A stretch of 64,000 nucleotides of DNA from Maribacter orientalis (GTDB lineage Bacteria > Bacteroidota > Bacteroidia > Flavobacteriales > Flavobacteriaceae): the NCBI RefSeq assembly GCF_900109345.1, contig NZ_FNZN01000002.1:372001-436000 (forward strand), written 5' to 3'. This document shows positions 32,987-42,842 of this stretch, piece after piece. Each line of letters opens with the position of its first letter. Within the stretch, counting starts at the first letter, position 1. Under the pieces are notes generated by a model that was not told the origin of the DNA, did no database searches, and saw nothing but the letters and a program-made list of their open reading frames with translations. The position numbers were made by a program, and so were the translations under genes.

Positions 32987-34303
32987 ATGAGCACGAAAAC
33001 TATTGCGTATGTGCCTTATAAGGTTAAGGATATTTCCCTTGCTGGTTGGGGAAGAAAAGAAATCGAATTAGCAGAAGCTGAAATGCCAGGTCTAATGGCG
33101 TTAAGGGAAGAATATAAAAATGAGCAACCTTTACAAGGTGCTCGTATTGCTGGTTGCCTTCACATGACTATACAAACAGCTGTTTTAATTGAAACATTAA
33201 CAGCCTTAGGTGCAGATGTAACTTGGAGTTCATGTAATATATTTTCTACTCAAGATCAAGCTGCCGCAGCAATTGCAGATACTGGAGTTTCAGTTTATGC
33301 CTGGAAAGGTATGAATGAAGAAGAATTTGATTGGTGTATAGAACAAACTTTATTTTTTGGTGAGGATAGAAAGCCATTGAATATGATTTTAGATGATGGT
33401 GGCGATTTAACCAATATGGTATTAGATAAATATCCAGAAATGGCAAAAGGCATCAAAGGACTTTCTGAAGAAACCACGACAGGAGTTCATCGTTTATACG
33501 AACGTGTTAAGAAAGGAACATTACCAATGCCTGCCATTAATGTTAACGATTCGGTAACGAAATCGAAATTTGACAATAAATATGGCTGTCGCGAGAGTGC
33601 TGTGGATGCTATTCGTAGAGCCACTGACACAATGTTAGCTGGTAAACGTGTAGTCGTAGCCGGATATGGTGATGTAGGAAAAGGTACGGCTGCTTCTTTT
33701 AAAGGCGCAGGTTCTATTATAACTGTTACCGAAATTGACCCAATTTGTGCATTGCAAGCTTGCATGGACGGTTTCGAAGTAAAGAAACTAGAAACTGTTA
33801 TAGGAAATGCTGACATAGTGATTACCACTACTGGAAATAAAGATATTATTAGAGCTGAACATTTTGAAGCCCTAAAGGACAAAGCCATTGTTTGTAATAT
33901 TGGTCATTTTGATAATGAAATCGATATGGCTTGGTTAAATAAAAACCATGGCCACACCAAGGATGAGATTAAACCTCAAGTTGATAAATATACAATTAAT
34001 GGTAAGGACCTTATTATTTTGGCAGAAGGAAGATTAGTGAATTTAGGCTGTGCTACCGGTCATCCAAGTTTTGTGATGAGTAACTCTTTCACGAATCAAA
34101 CCTTAGCGCAGATTGAGCTTTGGAAGAATAGCGATAACTATGATAATGATGTATATATGCTGCCAAAGCATTTAGATGAAAAAGTTGCAAAACTTCACTT
34201 ATCTCGTTTAGGTGCCGAACTCACCGAATTGAAGAAATACCAAGCCGATTATATAGGCGTTACGGTTGAAGGACCATATAAACCAGAGTACTACAGATAT
34301 TAA
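32987..34303 (+). CDS. ahcY: Adenosylhomocysteinase
   Basis: AhcY hydrolyses S-adenosylhomocysteine to adenosine and homocysteine, relieving product inhibition of methyltransferases. The 438-residue protein shows the substrate domain ([28 protein letters not shown]), [13 protein letters not shown], the NAD-binding [13 protein letters not shown] and the C-terminal LDEKVA...KYQADYIGV...PEYYRY signature. No SAH riboswitch was recognised upstream; instead there are the 21-bp repeats. A strong bidirectional terminator follows. Confidence 0.98.
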   Translation: MSTKTIAYVPYKVKDISLAGWGRKEIELAEAEMPGLMALREEYKNEQPLQGARIAGCLHMTIQTAVLIETLTALGADVTWSSCNIFSTQDQAAAAIADTGVSVYAWKGMNEEEFDWCIEQTLFFGEDRKPLNMILDDGGDLTNMVLDKYPEMAKGIKGLSEETTTGVHRLYERVKKGTLPMPAINVNDSVTKSKFDNKYGCRESAVDAIRRATDTMLAGKRVVVAGYGDVGKGTAASFKGAGSIITVTEIDPICALQACMDGFEVKKLETVIGNADIVITTTGNKDIIRAEHFEALKDKAIVCNIGHFDNEIDMAWLNKNHGHTKDEIKPQVDKYTINGKDLIILAEGRLVNLGCATGHPSFVMSNSFTNQTLAQIELWKNSDNYDNDVYMLPKHLDEKVAKLHLSRLGAELTELKKYQADYIGVTVEGPYKPEYYRY

Positions 34304-34320
34304 AATATCGGTTATAAATT

Positions 34321-34354
34321 AAAAAGGTCCTGATTTTCATCAGGACCTTTTTTT
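34321..34354. terminator. Bidirectional terminator between ahcY and the DUF3332 gene
   Basis: AAAGGTCCTGAT (34323-34334) pairs with ATCAGGACCTTT (34339-34350) around a 4-base loop, flanked by A and T runs on both sides. It separates convergent genes. Confidence 0.92.
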
Positions 34355-34371
34355 GTTTAAAATTCTTTGTT

Positions 34372-34956
34372 TTAGTTGTTTACAGCCAACATACCTTCTA
34401 AATAATAGCAATCTGTTTGCTCCTTTATTTGAGCTAAACCTTCTTCCTTAGAACTCAAAGCATTTATCTTAACCTCTGTACCATTTGGCATGTAAACGAT
34501 ATAAAATCCTTCTTCAAAAGATGAAAGTTTTATAATCTCACCATTAGGTCTTACCGCATTCCAGGACTTTTCACTTGGCTTATATACTAAATCAATTTTC
34601 TTTCCTTTTTTAGGTCCTTCAATAACCGTTACCTGCATTCTGTTTTTAGTAGCGGTCATTTCAAAAGTGTTCCCGTCTCTTTCTACCATCTGAATTTCTT
34701 GCTCACCTTCTTTCATAGCAATAGGATTTGACCCACTCCAAAATTCGATTACGTTAAAGATTATAGTATCTCCTAAAAAGAAAAGACCATATACCGGTAT
34801 AATATTTAAACCCCAAAAAACTAGGTTATTAACGAACTTACTATCCGATAACCCTTGATTCCAGTCTTTTAAATTATTAAAAGCACTAAAAGAACCCAAA
34901 CAACTAGAGAATAATAAAGTACTAGCCATTGCAACACAAACGATTGATTTTTTCAT
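34372..34956 (-). CDS. DUF3332 family lipoprotein
   Basis: The 194-residue protein has a lipoprotein signal peptide (ASTLLFSSCLG, Cys19), then FNNLKDWNQGLSDSKFVNNLVFWGLNIIPVYGLFFLGDTIIFNVIEFW, which carries one or two hydrophobic segments, and a C-terminal beta-rich half. This is the DUF3332 pattern seen in many Bacteroidota. Function unknown. It is a single gene with a 231-base upstream region that is AT-rich and shows no further feature I can support. Confidence 0.82.
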   Translation of the reverse strand: MKKSIVCVAMASTLLFSSCLGSFSAFNNLKDWNQGLSDSKFVNNLVFWGLNIIPVYGLFFLGDTIIFNVIEFWSGSNPIAMKEGEQEIQMVERDGNTFEMTATKNRMQVTVIEGPKKGKKIDLVYKPSEKSWNAVRPNGEIIKLSSFEEGFYIVYMPNGTEVKINALSSKEEGLAQIKEQTDCYYLEGMLAVNN

Positions 34957-35187
34957 GATTTAGATTATTTTAAATTAGATTTCAAAGTATATAAAATTCC
35001 TACAGAAACCTATGCTGATTTAATAAAATTATTGACTTCATACCAATTTTCATTAAATACAAGGCTTTAGGCTATTCGCTTTTTATATCCTAAATTTTAA
35101 GTTGAACAGAAATATTGAATAATTTCTTTATTGTTTTCATTTTCTCTTTAAAATCGTTTTGACGAACTTCGTTAAAAATTAATTTAT

Positions 35188-35709
35188 ATGATACTATTTG
35201 TTGATATGGATGAAGTTATTGCTGACACCTATGGTGCTCATATAGAACTTTATAATGCGGAATTCAATGGTGAATTAACTACTGAACTATGCTCTGGATC
35301 AGAAGTATGGCGAATGGTACCTGAAGCACATCAAGATAGCGTTAGAAAACACGCCACAAGAAGGGGTTTTTTTAGAAATCTCAAAATTATACCTGGTAGT
35401 CAAGATGTTTTAGAACAACTTTCAAGAAAACATGAGGTTTATATAGCTTCAGCAGCCATGCAATTCCCAAATTCTCTAGAAGAAAAAAGCGAATGGCTAG
35501 ATGAACATTTTCCCTTTATACCATGGCAAAACCGAATTCTTTGCGGACACAAACATGTTTTAAAGGGTGATATATTAATTGATGACCGAAATTATAACTT
35601 GGAAAATTTCGATGGTCGTGGCTTACAATTTACCTCACCACATAATGTAAATACACAAGGTTTTGAACGTGTAAATACTTGGTTTGAAATAGGAGAGAAA
35701 CTTTTGTAA
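35188..35709 (+). CDS. 5'(3')-deoxyribonucleotidase-like HAD hydrolase
   Basis: The 173-residue protein begins with the HAD motif I FVDMDEVIAD (nucleophile Asp6, acid Asp8), shows motif II in YIASAAM and the GDILIDDRNYNL motif IV near residue 130. Size and motifs match 5'(3')-deoxyribonucleotidases, which dephosphorylate dNMPs and help to balance nucleotide pools. It is monocistronic and followed by a strong terminator. Confidence 0.88.
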   Translation: MILFVDMDEVIADTYGAHIELYNAEFNGELTTELCSGSEVWRMVPEAHQDSVRKHATRRGFFRNLKIIPGSQDVLEQLSRKHEVYIASAAMQFPNSLEEKSEWLDEHFPFIPWQNRILCGHKHVLKGDILIDDRNYNLENFDGRGLQFTSPHNVNTQGFERVNTWFEIGEKLL

Positions 35710-35744
35710 AAATTGATTTTTTTAATACCTCCAAATTATAAAAC

Positions 35745-35778
35745 AAAAAAGCCTCTTCGTAAATGAAGAGGCTTTTTT
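35745..35778. terminator. Bidirectional terminator between the nucleotidase and rpmA
   Basis: AAAAAAGCCTCTTC (35745-35758) and GAAGAGGCTTTTTT (35765-35778) form a 14-bp stem with a 6-base loop between convergent genes. Confidence 0.95.
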
Positions 35779-35797
35779 AAATAATTTACTATTTAGA

Positions 35798-36058
35798 TTA
35801 AGCTTCGAAAGGCTCAATGGAAACAAAAGATTTTCCACCTGCTTTTTTCGTAAACTTCACTAAACCATCTACACGTGCGTGCAATGTATGATCTTTTCCT
35901 GCGTAAACATTTTCACCAGGATTGTGTCTTGTTCCTCTCTGTCTAACTAAAATGTTACCAGCGATCGCAGCCTGACCACCAAAAATCTTAACACCTAATC
36001 GTTTTGATTCTGATTCTCTACCGTTTTTCGAACTACCTACACCTTTCTTATGTGCCAT
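35798..36058 (-). CDS. rpmA: 50S ribosomal protein L27
   Basis: The 86-residue protein starts [28 protein letters not shown] and contains [26 protein letters not shown], the standard L27 sequence. The N-terminus reaches the peptidyl transferase centre. No N-terminal cleavable extension is present. It follows rplU by 40 bases in the usual L21-L27 operon. Confidence 0.98.
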   Translation of the reverse strand: MAHKKGVGSSKNGRESESKRLGVKIFGGQAAIAGNILVRQRGTRHNPGENVYAGKDHTLHARVDGLVKFTKKAGGKSFVSIEPFEA

Positions 36059-36098
36059 TGTCTAAGGTTTTAAATATTATACTTTAATGATATAAGCC

Positions 36099-36764
36099 TT
36101 ATTTAGCTACACCACCATCTAATTCATCTTGCCATTTCTGTAACTCGTCCCATTTACCATCAGCAGCTAATTGTGCTTGCTTTGGCCAAGTATCTGTTAC
36201 ATGGTTTCCACGTACATCAGCAATAATTTCAGAAATTTTTACTGAATCGGTTTTTGCTAACTCTGCAAAAGTAGAAATACCTGCAGCATTTAAAGTTTCG
36301 GCGATTTTTGGTCCGATACCTTCAACCTTCTTCAAATCGTCACCTTTACCTGTGGCTTTTTTAGCTTTTGGCTTAGCAGCAACTGGAGCGGCTTTAGCTT
36401 CTTCTTTTTTAGCTTTTGGTTCAGCTTTCTTAGTTTCCGCTTTTTTAGCTCCATTTGAAATGATAGATTCGATTACAATCTCGGTTAAAGATTGACGATG
36501 TCCATTTTTCTTTCTGTAACCCTTACGTCTTTTCTTATGAAAAACGATTACTTTGTCACCTCTAAGGTGTTTAACGACTTTAGCCTCTACTGCGGCTCCG
36601 TCTATAGCCGGGGCGCCAATAGTAACGTTCGATCCATCAGACAAAAGAAGAACATTGTCAAAAGTGACTTTCTTACCTTCTTCTACCTGTAAACGGTGAA
36701 CGTACACTTTCTGGTCTTTTGCAACTTTAAATTGCTGCCCTGCCATCTCTACAATTGCGTACAT
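36099..36764 (-). CDS. rplU: 50S ribosomal protein L21 with a C-terminal helix-hairpin-helix extension
   Basis: Residues 1-103 are a normal L21 (MYAIVEMAGQQFKVAKDQKV, VIVFHKKRRKGYRKKNGHRQ). A Lys/Ala-rich linker (about 105-145) then leads into about 75 extra residues with KKVEGIGPKIAETLNAAGISTF, a helix-hairpin-helix motif, and a Trp-rich end (DELQKWQDELDG). Typical L21 has about 103 residues, so this is more than double. The extension may bind rRNA or DNA. Extended L21 forms exist in this phylum. A textbook promoter stands 50 bases upstream. Confidence 0.96.
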   Translation of the reverse strand: MYAIVEMAGQQFKVAKDQKVYVHRLQVEEGKKVTFDNVLLLSDGSNVTIGAPAIDGAAVEAKVVKHLRGDKVIVFHKKRRKGYRKKNGHRQSLTEIVIESIISNGAKKAETKKAEPKAKKEEAKAAPVAAKPKAKKATGKGDDLKKVEGIGPKIAETLNAAGISTFAELAKTDSVKISEIIADVRGNHVTDTWPKQAQLAADGKWDELQKWQDELDGGVAK

Positions 36765-36814
36765 ATTGTTAAATGTAAAAATTAAACCTGATGGATTTTT
36801 TCCATAGGCGGGTG

Positions 36815-36844
36815 CAAATATAATTCTTAATCATGAATTTACAA
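36815..36844 (-). promoter_or_regulatory. Bacteroidota-type promoter of rplU-rpmA
   Basis: On the minus strand TTG (36844-36842) is followed after exactly 19 bases by TATATTTG (36822-36815), the consensus arrangement TTG-N19-TAnnTTTG. It is the clearest promoter in the window. Confidence 0.85.
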
Positions 36845-36858
36845 GCGTTTTTTTAATT

Positions 36859-37314
36859 TTAATTCCGCTTATTTTTTGTCGTATTTGAACTCTTAAAAAG
36901 TTGCATAAATGATAGGGTCAACACTAAACTTGTTGTAAAACCCATAGTTGCCACAACTAAAAACACAATGGCCTCAAAACTACGATACGTATTTGCCCAG
37001 CGTGTTGAAAGTTCTTCTAGAAAGCCTGGCTGAAGCTCTGTTGAATAAATCGCGAAAAATATAGTAAATATTAATGTCGCAACCCCTCCTGTAATAAGAC
37101 CGGCCATAAAACCAGTTGCATAAGTAAAAGCGCCACCTTTTTTCAATTTAAAATACTTGATGGCTTCAAAAATTGCAAATCCAGTAATGATAGCGTTAAA
37201 AAGACTGTAGAAAACATTCACGTGTAATCCCAGTAGTGATAATATTAAAAAGTAAGCAATTAAACACCCGCTAGCGGCAACTCCAAATCGAATAGGTAAG
37301 GCATAGTTCTTCAT
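36859..37314 (-). CDS. DUF4199 family membrane protein
   Basis: The 151-residue protein has four hydrophobic segments and the family motifs IRFGVAASGCLIAYF, LKKGGAFTYATGFMAGLITGGVATL and a short polar C-terminus. DUF4199 proteins are common in Bacteroidota and uncharacterised. It is transcribed alone, upstream of rplU on the same strand, and divergent from the M16 peptidase pair. Confidence 0.88.
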   Translation of the reverse strand: MKNYALPIRFGVAASGCLIAYFLILSLLGLHVNVFYSLFNAIITGFAIFEAIKYFKLKKGGAFTYATGFMAGLITGGVATLIFTIFFAIYSTELQPGFLEELSTRWANTYRSFEAIVFLVVATMGFTTSLVLTLSFMQLFKSSNTTKNKRN

Positions 37315-37501
37315 CTTTATGGCTATTTTTGTTTAGACATTTAAGGTAATGAATAAACAACAATAACTTTGATAAAAATTGTTAAAGAATACATATCTTG
37401 AGGATTGTTCCTACAAAATAGTATTTTGACGTAACATTACAATAAAAACACCTACTAATGGTACGGAACATTAAAACAAAGCTTAATTAAACACTAATTA
37501 A

Positions 37502-38824
37502 ATGAGAAACAAACTTATACTGGTCGCGGCCATACTATTTAATGGAATTTTAGCCTTCGCACAAGAGGTTGATTTTGAAGAGTATGACTTAAATAATGGC
37601 CTTCATGTGATTTTACATCAAGATAATACAGCACCTATTATCTCAATTTCTGTGCTTTATCACGTAGGTTCTAAAGATGAAGACCCAGAGCGTACTGGTT
37701 TCGCTCATTTTTTCGAACATCTACTTTTTGAGGGTACGGAAAACATAGAAAAAGGAGAATGGGATCAAATCGTATCATCAAACGGTGGTTCTGGTAATGC
37801 CACTACAGATGAAGACAGAACCTATTATTATGAGGTTTTCCCATCAAACAATTTACAATTAGGCCTTTGGTTAGAATCAGAAAGAATGTTACATCCTGTC
37901 ATTAACCAAAAGGGAGTCGATACTCAAAATGAGGTTGTAAAGGAGGAAAAAAGGCTACGTGTAGACAATTCACCTTATGGCAAGTTTATTGAAAACATTA
38001 AGAAGAATCTCTTTAAAAATCATCCTTACAAGGAAACCGTAATTGGCAAAATGGATCATTTAGATGCCGCTACCCTAGAAGAATTCATAGCTTTTCAAAA
38101 AAAATTCTATGTTCCCATTAATGCCGTATTGGTGGTTGCAGGCGATTTTAAAAAAGAGAATGCGAGAAAACTGATTTCTGATTATTTCAGCACCATACCT
38201 AAAGGTCAAAAAATTTCTAGAAACTTCCCTAAAGAGCAACCTATTCTAGAACAAATAAATGCAAAAGCGTTCGATCCAAATATTCAAATTCCGGCCACAA
38301 TGATTGCTTATAGAACTCCGGGGCTTAAAAACAGGGATAGCCAAGTACTAGATATGATATCTACATATTTAAGTGACGGACCTTCATCTAAACTTTATAA
38401 AAAAATTGTTGACGAACAAAAGCAAGCCTTACAAGTAGGTGCTTTCCCCGCTACACAAGAAGATTATGGTATGTATATTGTTTTCGCTTTACCTGTAGGC
38501 GAAACAAGCCTAGAAGAGCTTAATACAGAAATGGAGGAAGAGATCGAGAAATTAAGAGTTGATCTTATATCTGAAAATGATTATCAAAAACTACAGAATA
38601 AATTTGAAAATCAATTTGTAAACAGTAATTCTAGCGTTGAAGGTATCGCAAATTCTTTAGCTGAATACTATATGCTTTATGGTGATACTTCTTTAATAAA
38701 TAAAGAAATAGAAGTTTACAGATCTATTACCAGGGAGGAAATAAAAGAAGTAGCTAAAAAGTATTTAAATCCTAATCAAAGATTGGTATTAGAATACCTA
38801 CCTGAACAAAATACTGCAAACTAA
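37502..38824 (+). CDS. M16 family zinc peptidase (active partner)
   Basis: The 440-residue precursor has a signal peptide (about 1-20, ending AFAQ) and the inverted zinc motif HFFEHLLFEG with His69, Glu72 and His73 as HxxEH. The length fits the two-domain half of a processing-peptidase-like dimer. It probably acts in the periplasm. The next gene starts 6 bases on and encodes the second half without the zinc site, so the two likely form a heterodimer. Confidence 0.93.
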   Translation: MRNKLILVAAILFNGILAFAQEVDFEEYDLNNGLHVILHQDNTAPIISISVLYHVGSKDEDPERTGFAHFFEHLLFEGTENIEKGEWDQIVSSNGGSGNATTDEDRTYYYEVFPSNNLQLGLWLESERMLHPVINQKGVDTQNEVVKEEKRLRVDNSPYGKFIENIKKNLFKNHPYKETVIGKMDHLDAATLEEFIAFQKKFYVPINAVLVVAGDFKKENARKLISDYFSTIPKGQKISRNFPKEQPILEQINAKAFDPNIQIPATMIAYRTPGLKNRDSQVLDMISTYLSDGPSSKLYKKIVDEQKQALQVGAFPATQEDYGMYIVFALPVGETSLEELNTEMEEEIEKLRVDLISENDYQKLQNKFENQFVNSNSSVEGIANSLAEYYMLYGDTSLINKEIEVYRSITREEIKEVAKKYLNPNQRLVLEYLPEQNTAN

Positions 38825-38830
38825 AAAATT

Positions 38831-40906
38831 ATGAAAACTACCTATATATTATTATTATTTTCTCTATTCTGCTTCTTCACGGTACAAGCTCAAGTAGACC
38901 GTACAATTATGCCAACACCAGGCCCGGCACCAGAAATTAATCTAGGCGAACCCGAAACTTTCAATCTCAATAATGGCTTAAAAGTGTTAGTGGTTGAAAA
39001 CCATAAATTACCCAGAGTATCCATTCAATTGTCAATAGATAATCCACCTATTTTAGAAGGTGATAAAGCCGGCGTTGCCAGTTTAACAGGAAGCTTGTTG
39101 GGCAAAGGTTCAAAAAACATTGCTAAAGATGAATTCAATGAAGAAATTGATTTTTTAGGTGCTCGACTTAGCTTTAATTCACAAGGTGCTTATGCTCAAT
39201 CTCTTTCTAAATATTTTCCTAGGATGATGGAACTTATGGCCGATGCTGCAATTTATCCAAACTTTACCCAAGAAGAATTTGACAAGGAAAAAGATATACT
39301 TCTTGCAGGACTTAAAGCTGAAGAAAAGGTAGTTTCTGCTATATCAGGTAGAGTACAACGCGCACTAGCCTATGGGAAAAACCACCCATATGGGGAATTC
39401 GCTACTGAGAAAACTGTAAATAATGTTACCCTTGCTGATGTAGAGGAATTTTACAGGGATTATTTTGTCCCTGCAAATGCCTATCTAATTGTAATTGGAG
39501 ACGTAACCTTAGATGAAGTCAAGACATTGACAGACACCTTTTTCACCTCATGGACGAAGGCCGTACCGCCAAGTTTCAGCTATTCGGAACCTAAAAACGT
39601 ACCGAACACACAGATAAATTTAGTTGACATGCCCAATGCTGTGCAATCTGAAATTACCGTACAAAACCTCGTTAACCTGAAAATGAAAGACGATGATTTT
39701 ATTGCGGCATTATTAGCAAATCAAATTCTAGGAGGCGGTTCTGATAGTCGGCTAAACCTAAATCTTAGAGAAGATAAAGGGTATACCTACGGAGCATATA
39801 CTTCATTAGGAAATGACAAATACGCTCCTTCAAGATTTACAGCTTCAGCAGAGGTAAGAAACATGGTTACCGACAGTTCAATAGTAGAAATATTAAAAGA
39901 ACTTGAGCATATTAATACGCAACCGGTCACTGAAAAAGAGCTTAAAACCACTAAAGCATTATATGCCGGAAGTTTTATAATGGCTTTAGAAAACCCACAG
40001 ACCATTGCAAGGTATGCTTTGAATGTAGAAAAGGAAGATTTACCAAAAGACTTTTATAAATCATTTTTAGAAAAACTAGAGAACGTTAGTAAAGCGGATG
40101 TAGAACTAGCTGCCAAAAAGTATTTCAATGTTAACAATGCACGCGTTGTAGTAGTAGGAAAAGGAAGTGAAATTTTATCGAGTCTTGAAAATATTGATTT
40201 TCATGGTAAAAAATTACCTGTTTTGTCTTATTCTAAAACAGCCGATAGAATCGAAACTCCTGATTATAAAGCATCCGCACCTGAAGGCATTACAGTCAAA
40301 ACAGTTATTGAAAAATACATTAAATCAATCGGAGGCAAAGCCAAATTGGAAGCCGCTAAATCTTACGCCATGACAGCTGCTGCCGAAATGCAAGGAATGA
40401 AGCTTGAGCTAGAAATGAAGAAAACTACCAATAATCAATTTATGCAAGATGTAAAAATGATGGGGAATTCGATGAGCAAGCAAGTTCTTAATGGTGATGG
40501 TGGCTATATGGTAGCACAAGGCCAACGTAAAGATTTCTCAGAGGAGGAAGTCATGAAAATTAAAGAGGAGTCAGCACTTTTTCCTGAACTAAACTATGCG
40601 ACACTTGAAGGAATATCATTAGAAGGCATGGAAATGGTTGGCGACAAAAATGCATACAAACTAAAGGTAAACGACAATAAATTGGCCTTTTACGATATAG
40701 AAACCGGACTAAAACTGCAGGAGGTTAATACAACCGAAATGCAAGGACAGCAAATGACAAGCACTTCTAACTTTGAAAATTACCAAGAAGTAGACGGAAT
40801 ATTATTCCCATTTAAATTAATTCAAACAGTGGGACCCCAAAATTTTGAGTTCATAGTTTCTGAAATTAAAATTAATGATGGTGTTTCCGATGTTGATTTT
40901 GAATAA
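38831..40906 (+). CDS. M16 family peptidase-like subunit lacking the zinc motif, with an extra C-terminal domain
   Basis: The 691-residue precursor has a signal peptide (ending VQAQ). Residues about 35-470 are M16-like, but the HxxEH region reads AGVASLTGSLLGKG, so no zinc site remains; GGGSDSRLNLNLREDKGYTYGA is the substrate-binding R/Y motif of the C-terminal M16 half, which is kept. About 200 further residues (470-691) form an additional beta-rich domain with KYIKSIGGKAKLEAAKSY, resembling LolA-like or outer membrane lipoprotein-sorting folds. Non-catalytic M16 partners beside active ones are well known. Confidence 0.9.
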   Translation: MKTTYILLLFSLFCFFTVQAQVDRTIMPTPGPAPEINLGEPETFNLNNGLKVLVVENHKLPRVSIQLSIDNPPILEGDKAGVASLTGSLLGKGSKNIAKDEFNEEIDFLGARLSFNSQGAYAQSLSKYFPRMMELMADAAIYPNFTQEEFDKEKDILLAGLKAEEKVVSAISGRVQRALAYGKNHPYGEFATEKTVNNVTLADVEEFYRDYFVPANAYLIVIGDVTLDEVKTLTDTFFTSWTKAVPPSFSYSEPKNVPNTQINLVDMPNAVQSEITVQNLVNLKMKDDDFIAALLANQILGGGSDSRLNLNLREDKGYTYGAYTSLGNDKYAPSRFTASAEVRNMVTDSSIVEILKELEHINTQPVTEKELKTTKALYAGSFIMALENPQTIARYALNVEKEDLPKDFYKSFLEKLENVSKADVELAAKKYFNVNNARVVVVGKGSEILSSLENIDFHGKKLPVLSYSKTADRIETPDYKASAPEGITVKTVIEKYIKSIGGKAKLEAAKSYAMTAAAEMQGMKLELEMKKTTNNQFMQDVKMMGNSMSKQVLNGDGGYMVAQGQRKDFSEEEVMKIKEESALFPELNYATLEGISLEGMEMVGDKNAYKLKVNDNKLAFYDIETGLKLQEVNTTEMQGQQMTSTSNFENYQEVDGILFPFKLIQTVGPQNFEFIVSEIKINDGVSDVDFE

Positions 40907-40927
40907 CAATTGAATTATTAAGTATAG

Positions 40928-40956
40928 AAAAACCCGCTAAATAGCGGGTTTTTTGT
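40928..40956. terminator. Bidirectional terminator after the M16 pair
   Basis: AAAAACCCGC and GCGGGTTTTT form a 10-bp stem around TAAATA, with further Ts on the plus strand. It separates convergent genes. Confidence 0.92.
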
Positions 40957-40977
40957 TTCTCTTTAAAGGCTAAATCC

Positions 40978-41721
40978 CTATCCTATCTTTCTTATTCTCG
41001 CTTCGCCAAAAATTAATCCTTTATCTACAGCTGGGTTGCCTGAATAATTTACATTGGTTTCACCATAGCATGTAACCTTTAATCTGTCCACAACATTCAC
41101 CCTAAAATTGCTTTCACCGTAGGCAGTGATTTTAGTTTCGTCAGCAACCATACCTTCGGTATTTACTTCACTTTCTCCATATGCTCTAAACACTTGACGT
41201 GATACCGTGCCATCACCAATTTCCAAATAACTGCTACCATATATTGCAACGGTCATTTCATCTATAGAAACCGAGTCAAAATAAACTTTGGCTTCACCAT
41301 ACAAGGACATTTTAAAATCATCGGCAGTAAATAGGTTTTTACATCTTACTATCTCTTCGCCTCTTATAGATAAATTCTCAAGCTTTCTATAGGTTACGGT
41401 AACTGATGCCATGGTACCCTTATATAATGGCTTACTGCCTCGCCATTGATTACTAGATATACGCTCAGATTTTGTTACCATTTTAGCACCATCTAAGTAC
41501 AATCGTAAGGTTCTACCCTCTACTTCTACGTTTATTTTATCTAATGAAACTTTTGCATTATCGATTACAACGCTTTCTTCATCACCTTCAACAAGGTTTA
41601 CTTCAATATGCGGACTTACAATTAACTTATCAAATGATTTAACGGTATATGTTTTTTCTTGAGCTTGAATTCCGCCTATAATGAATACCAAGGTTAAAGC
41701 AGTAAAAATTAATTTTTTCAT
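40978..41721 (-). CDS. GIN domain (DUF2807) secreted protein
   Basis: The 247-residue precursor has a signal peptide (about 1-20, ending GIQAQ) and a right-handed beta-helix-like body of short repeats such as YGEAKVYFDS, YGSSYLEIG, YGESEVNTEG, YGESNFRVN and YGETNVNYSG. These glycine-serine-rich turns are typical of the head/GIN domain family of Bacteroidota, thought to be envelope or surface proteins of unknown role. Confidence 0.88.
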   Translation of the reverse strand: MKKLIFTALTLVFIIGGIQAQEKTYTVKSFDKLIVSPHIEVNLVEGDEESVVIDNAKVSLDKINVEVEGRTLRLYLDGAKMVTKSERISSNQWRGSKPLYKGTMASVTVTYRKLENLSIRGEEIVRCKNLFTADDFKMSLYGEAKVYFDSVSIDEMTVAIYGSSYLEIGDGTVSRQVFRAYGESEVNTEGMVADETKITAYGESNFRVNVVDRLKVTCYGETNVNYSGNPAVDKGLIFGEARIRKIG

Positions 41722-41809
41722 GAGTTCTAGTTTTTAATCTAATTACTTCTGTTAAAAGACAATACTATATTTTATTTGTTACAGTTGTTTTTGATTTAAC
41801 CCGCACTAA

Positions 41810-42685
41810 TTATTGTTTTTTGCGATTTACAAGCCATACACCAAACAAAATAATCAGTCCGCCTAATAACTGAACCATTGAAATTCGTTCACCATCTAAA
41901 AAGCCCCATAATACCGCTACAAGAGGTATTAAGTATGTTACGGACGCTGCAAAAACCGGACTAGAAAGCTTGATAAGCTTATTAAATAATATGTTCGCCA
42001 ATGCGGTACCCAATAATGCCAATGCCAACAGATACCAAACTGCTTGCTGCATAGCAGCACTATCTACAAAATGACTGAAAACCCCTGAATATATAAGCAA
42101 AATTAAAGCCGGAAAAAAAGCTACTCCAAAACTTGCAGTCGTTACCGCCAATGGACTTAAATGTGATAAGTGTTTTTTAATGATGTTGATATTAAAGGCA
42201 TAGCCCAAAGCAGAAAAAATGATAAAAAACGAATACCAATAGTTTTGATTGACATTATTATCCATTCCTGCAGCGATAAGCACGACAGTTCCTAAAAGAC
42301 CGATAAACACACCTAGAATCTGCCTCACTTTTAATGCCAGTCCAAAAAGAGCAATTCCGACCAAAGTGGTGAACAATGGCGCAACAGAATTTAAAATCGA
42401 TGTAATGCCACTACTTATTTCCGTTTGCGCTAAAGCAAAGAAAAATGGAGGAAAAAATGAACTACACAGACCAGCAACAACCACCCATTTCCAATCGGCT
42501 TTTTCTAGAGTTTTCAATGACTTAAAGCCTATTAAAAAAAGTAAAAGGGAAGCAAATAAAATACGTAGCCCCCCAACTTGCATAGGTGTAAAGCCCAACA
42601 ATGATTTTTTAATCAGAATAAAAGATGAACCCCATATCATTGAAAGAACAATAAGGTAAACCCACTTTTGATCAATATTCTTCAA
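41810..42685 (-). CDS. EamA/DMT family transporter
   Basis: The 291-residue membrane protein has ten hydrophobic segments in two EamA repeats (first MIWGSSFILIKKSLLGFTPMQVGGLRI, second starting near residue 150), and a short basic C-terminus. The drug/metabolite transporter superfamily usually exports amino acids, nucleotides or other metabolites. The substrate is not readable from sequence, and no linked gene hints at it. Confidence 0.92.
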   Translation of the reverse strand: MKNIDQKWVYLIVLSMIWGSSFILIKKSLLGFTPMQVGGLRILFASLLLFLIGFKSLKTLEKADWKWVVVAGLCSSFFPPFFFALAQTEISSGITSILNSVAPLFTTLVGIALFGLALKVRQILGVFIGLLGTVVLIAAGMDNNVNQNYWYSFFIIFSALGYAFNINIIKKHLSHLSPLAVTTASFGVAFFPALILLIYSGVFSHFVDSAAMQQAVWYLLALALLGTALANILFNKLIKLSSPVFAASVTYLIPLVAVLWGFLDGERISMVQLLGGLIILFGVWLVNRKKQ

Positions 42686-42842
42686 CTCCTTAAATTTTAA
42701 GCAAAAGTGGCTTTTTTTCTAAGATAATGATTGGTCTAAGTTCTTATTTTAAAAATAGTTTACGGTATGCATTTTCGATATTTGCTATCTTTACAAAAGC
42801 ATCTTTTTATGTATTACTTTTTATTAACCATAAAATGTTAAA

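Noticed and set aside
33246-33888. Minus-strand ORFs inside ahcY and similar long antisense frames elsewhere
   Set aside because: They lie fully within strongly identified genes, have no recognisable domains and biased composition; they are shadows.
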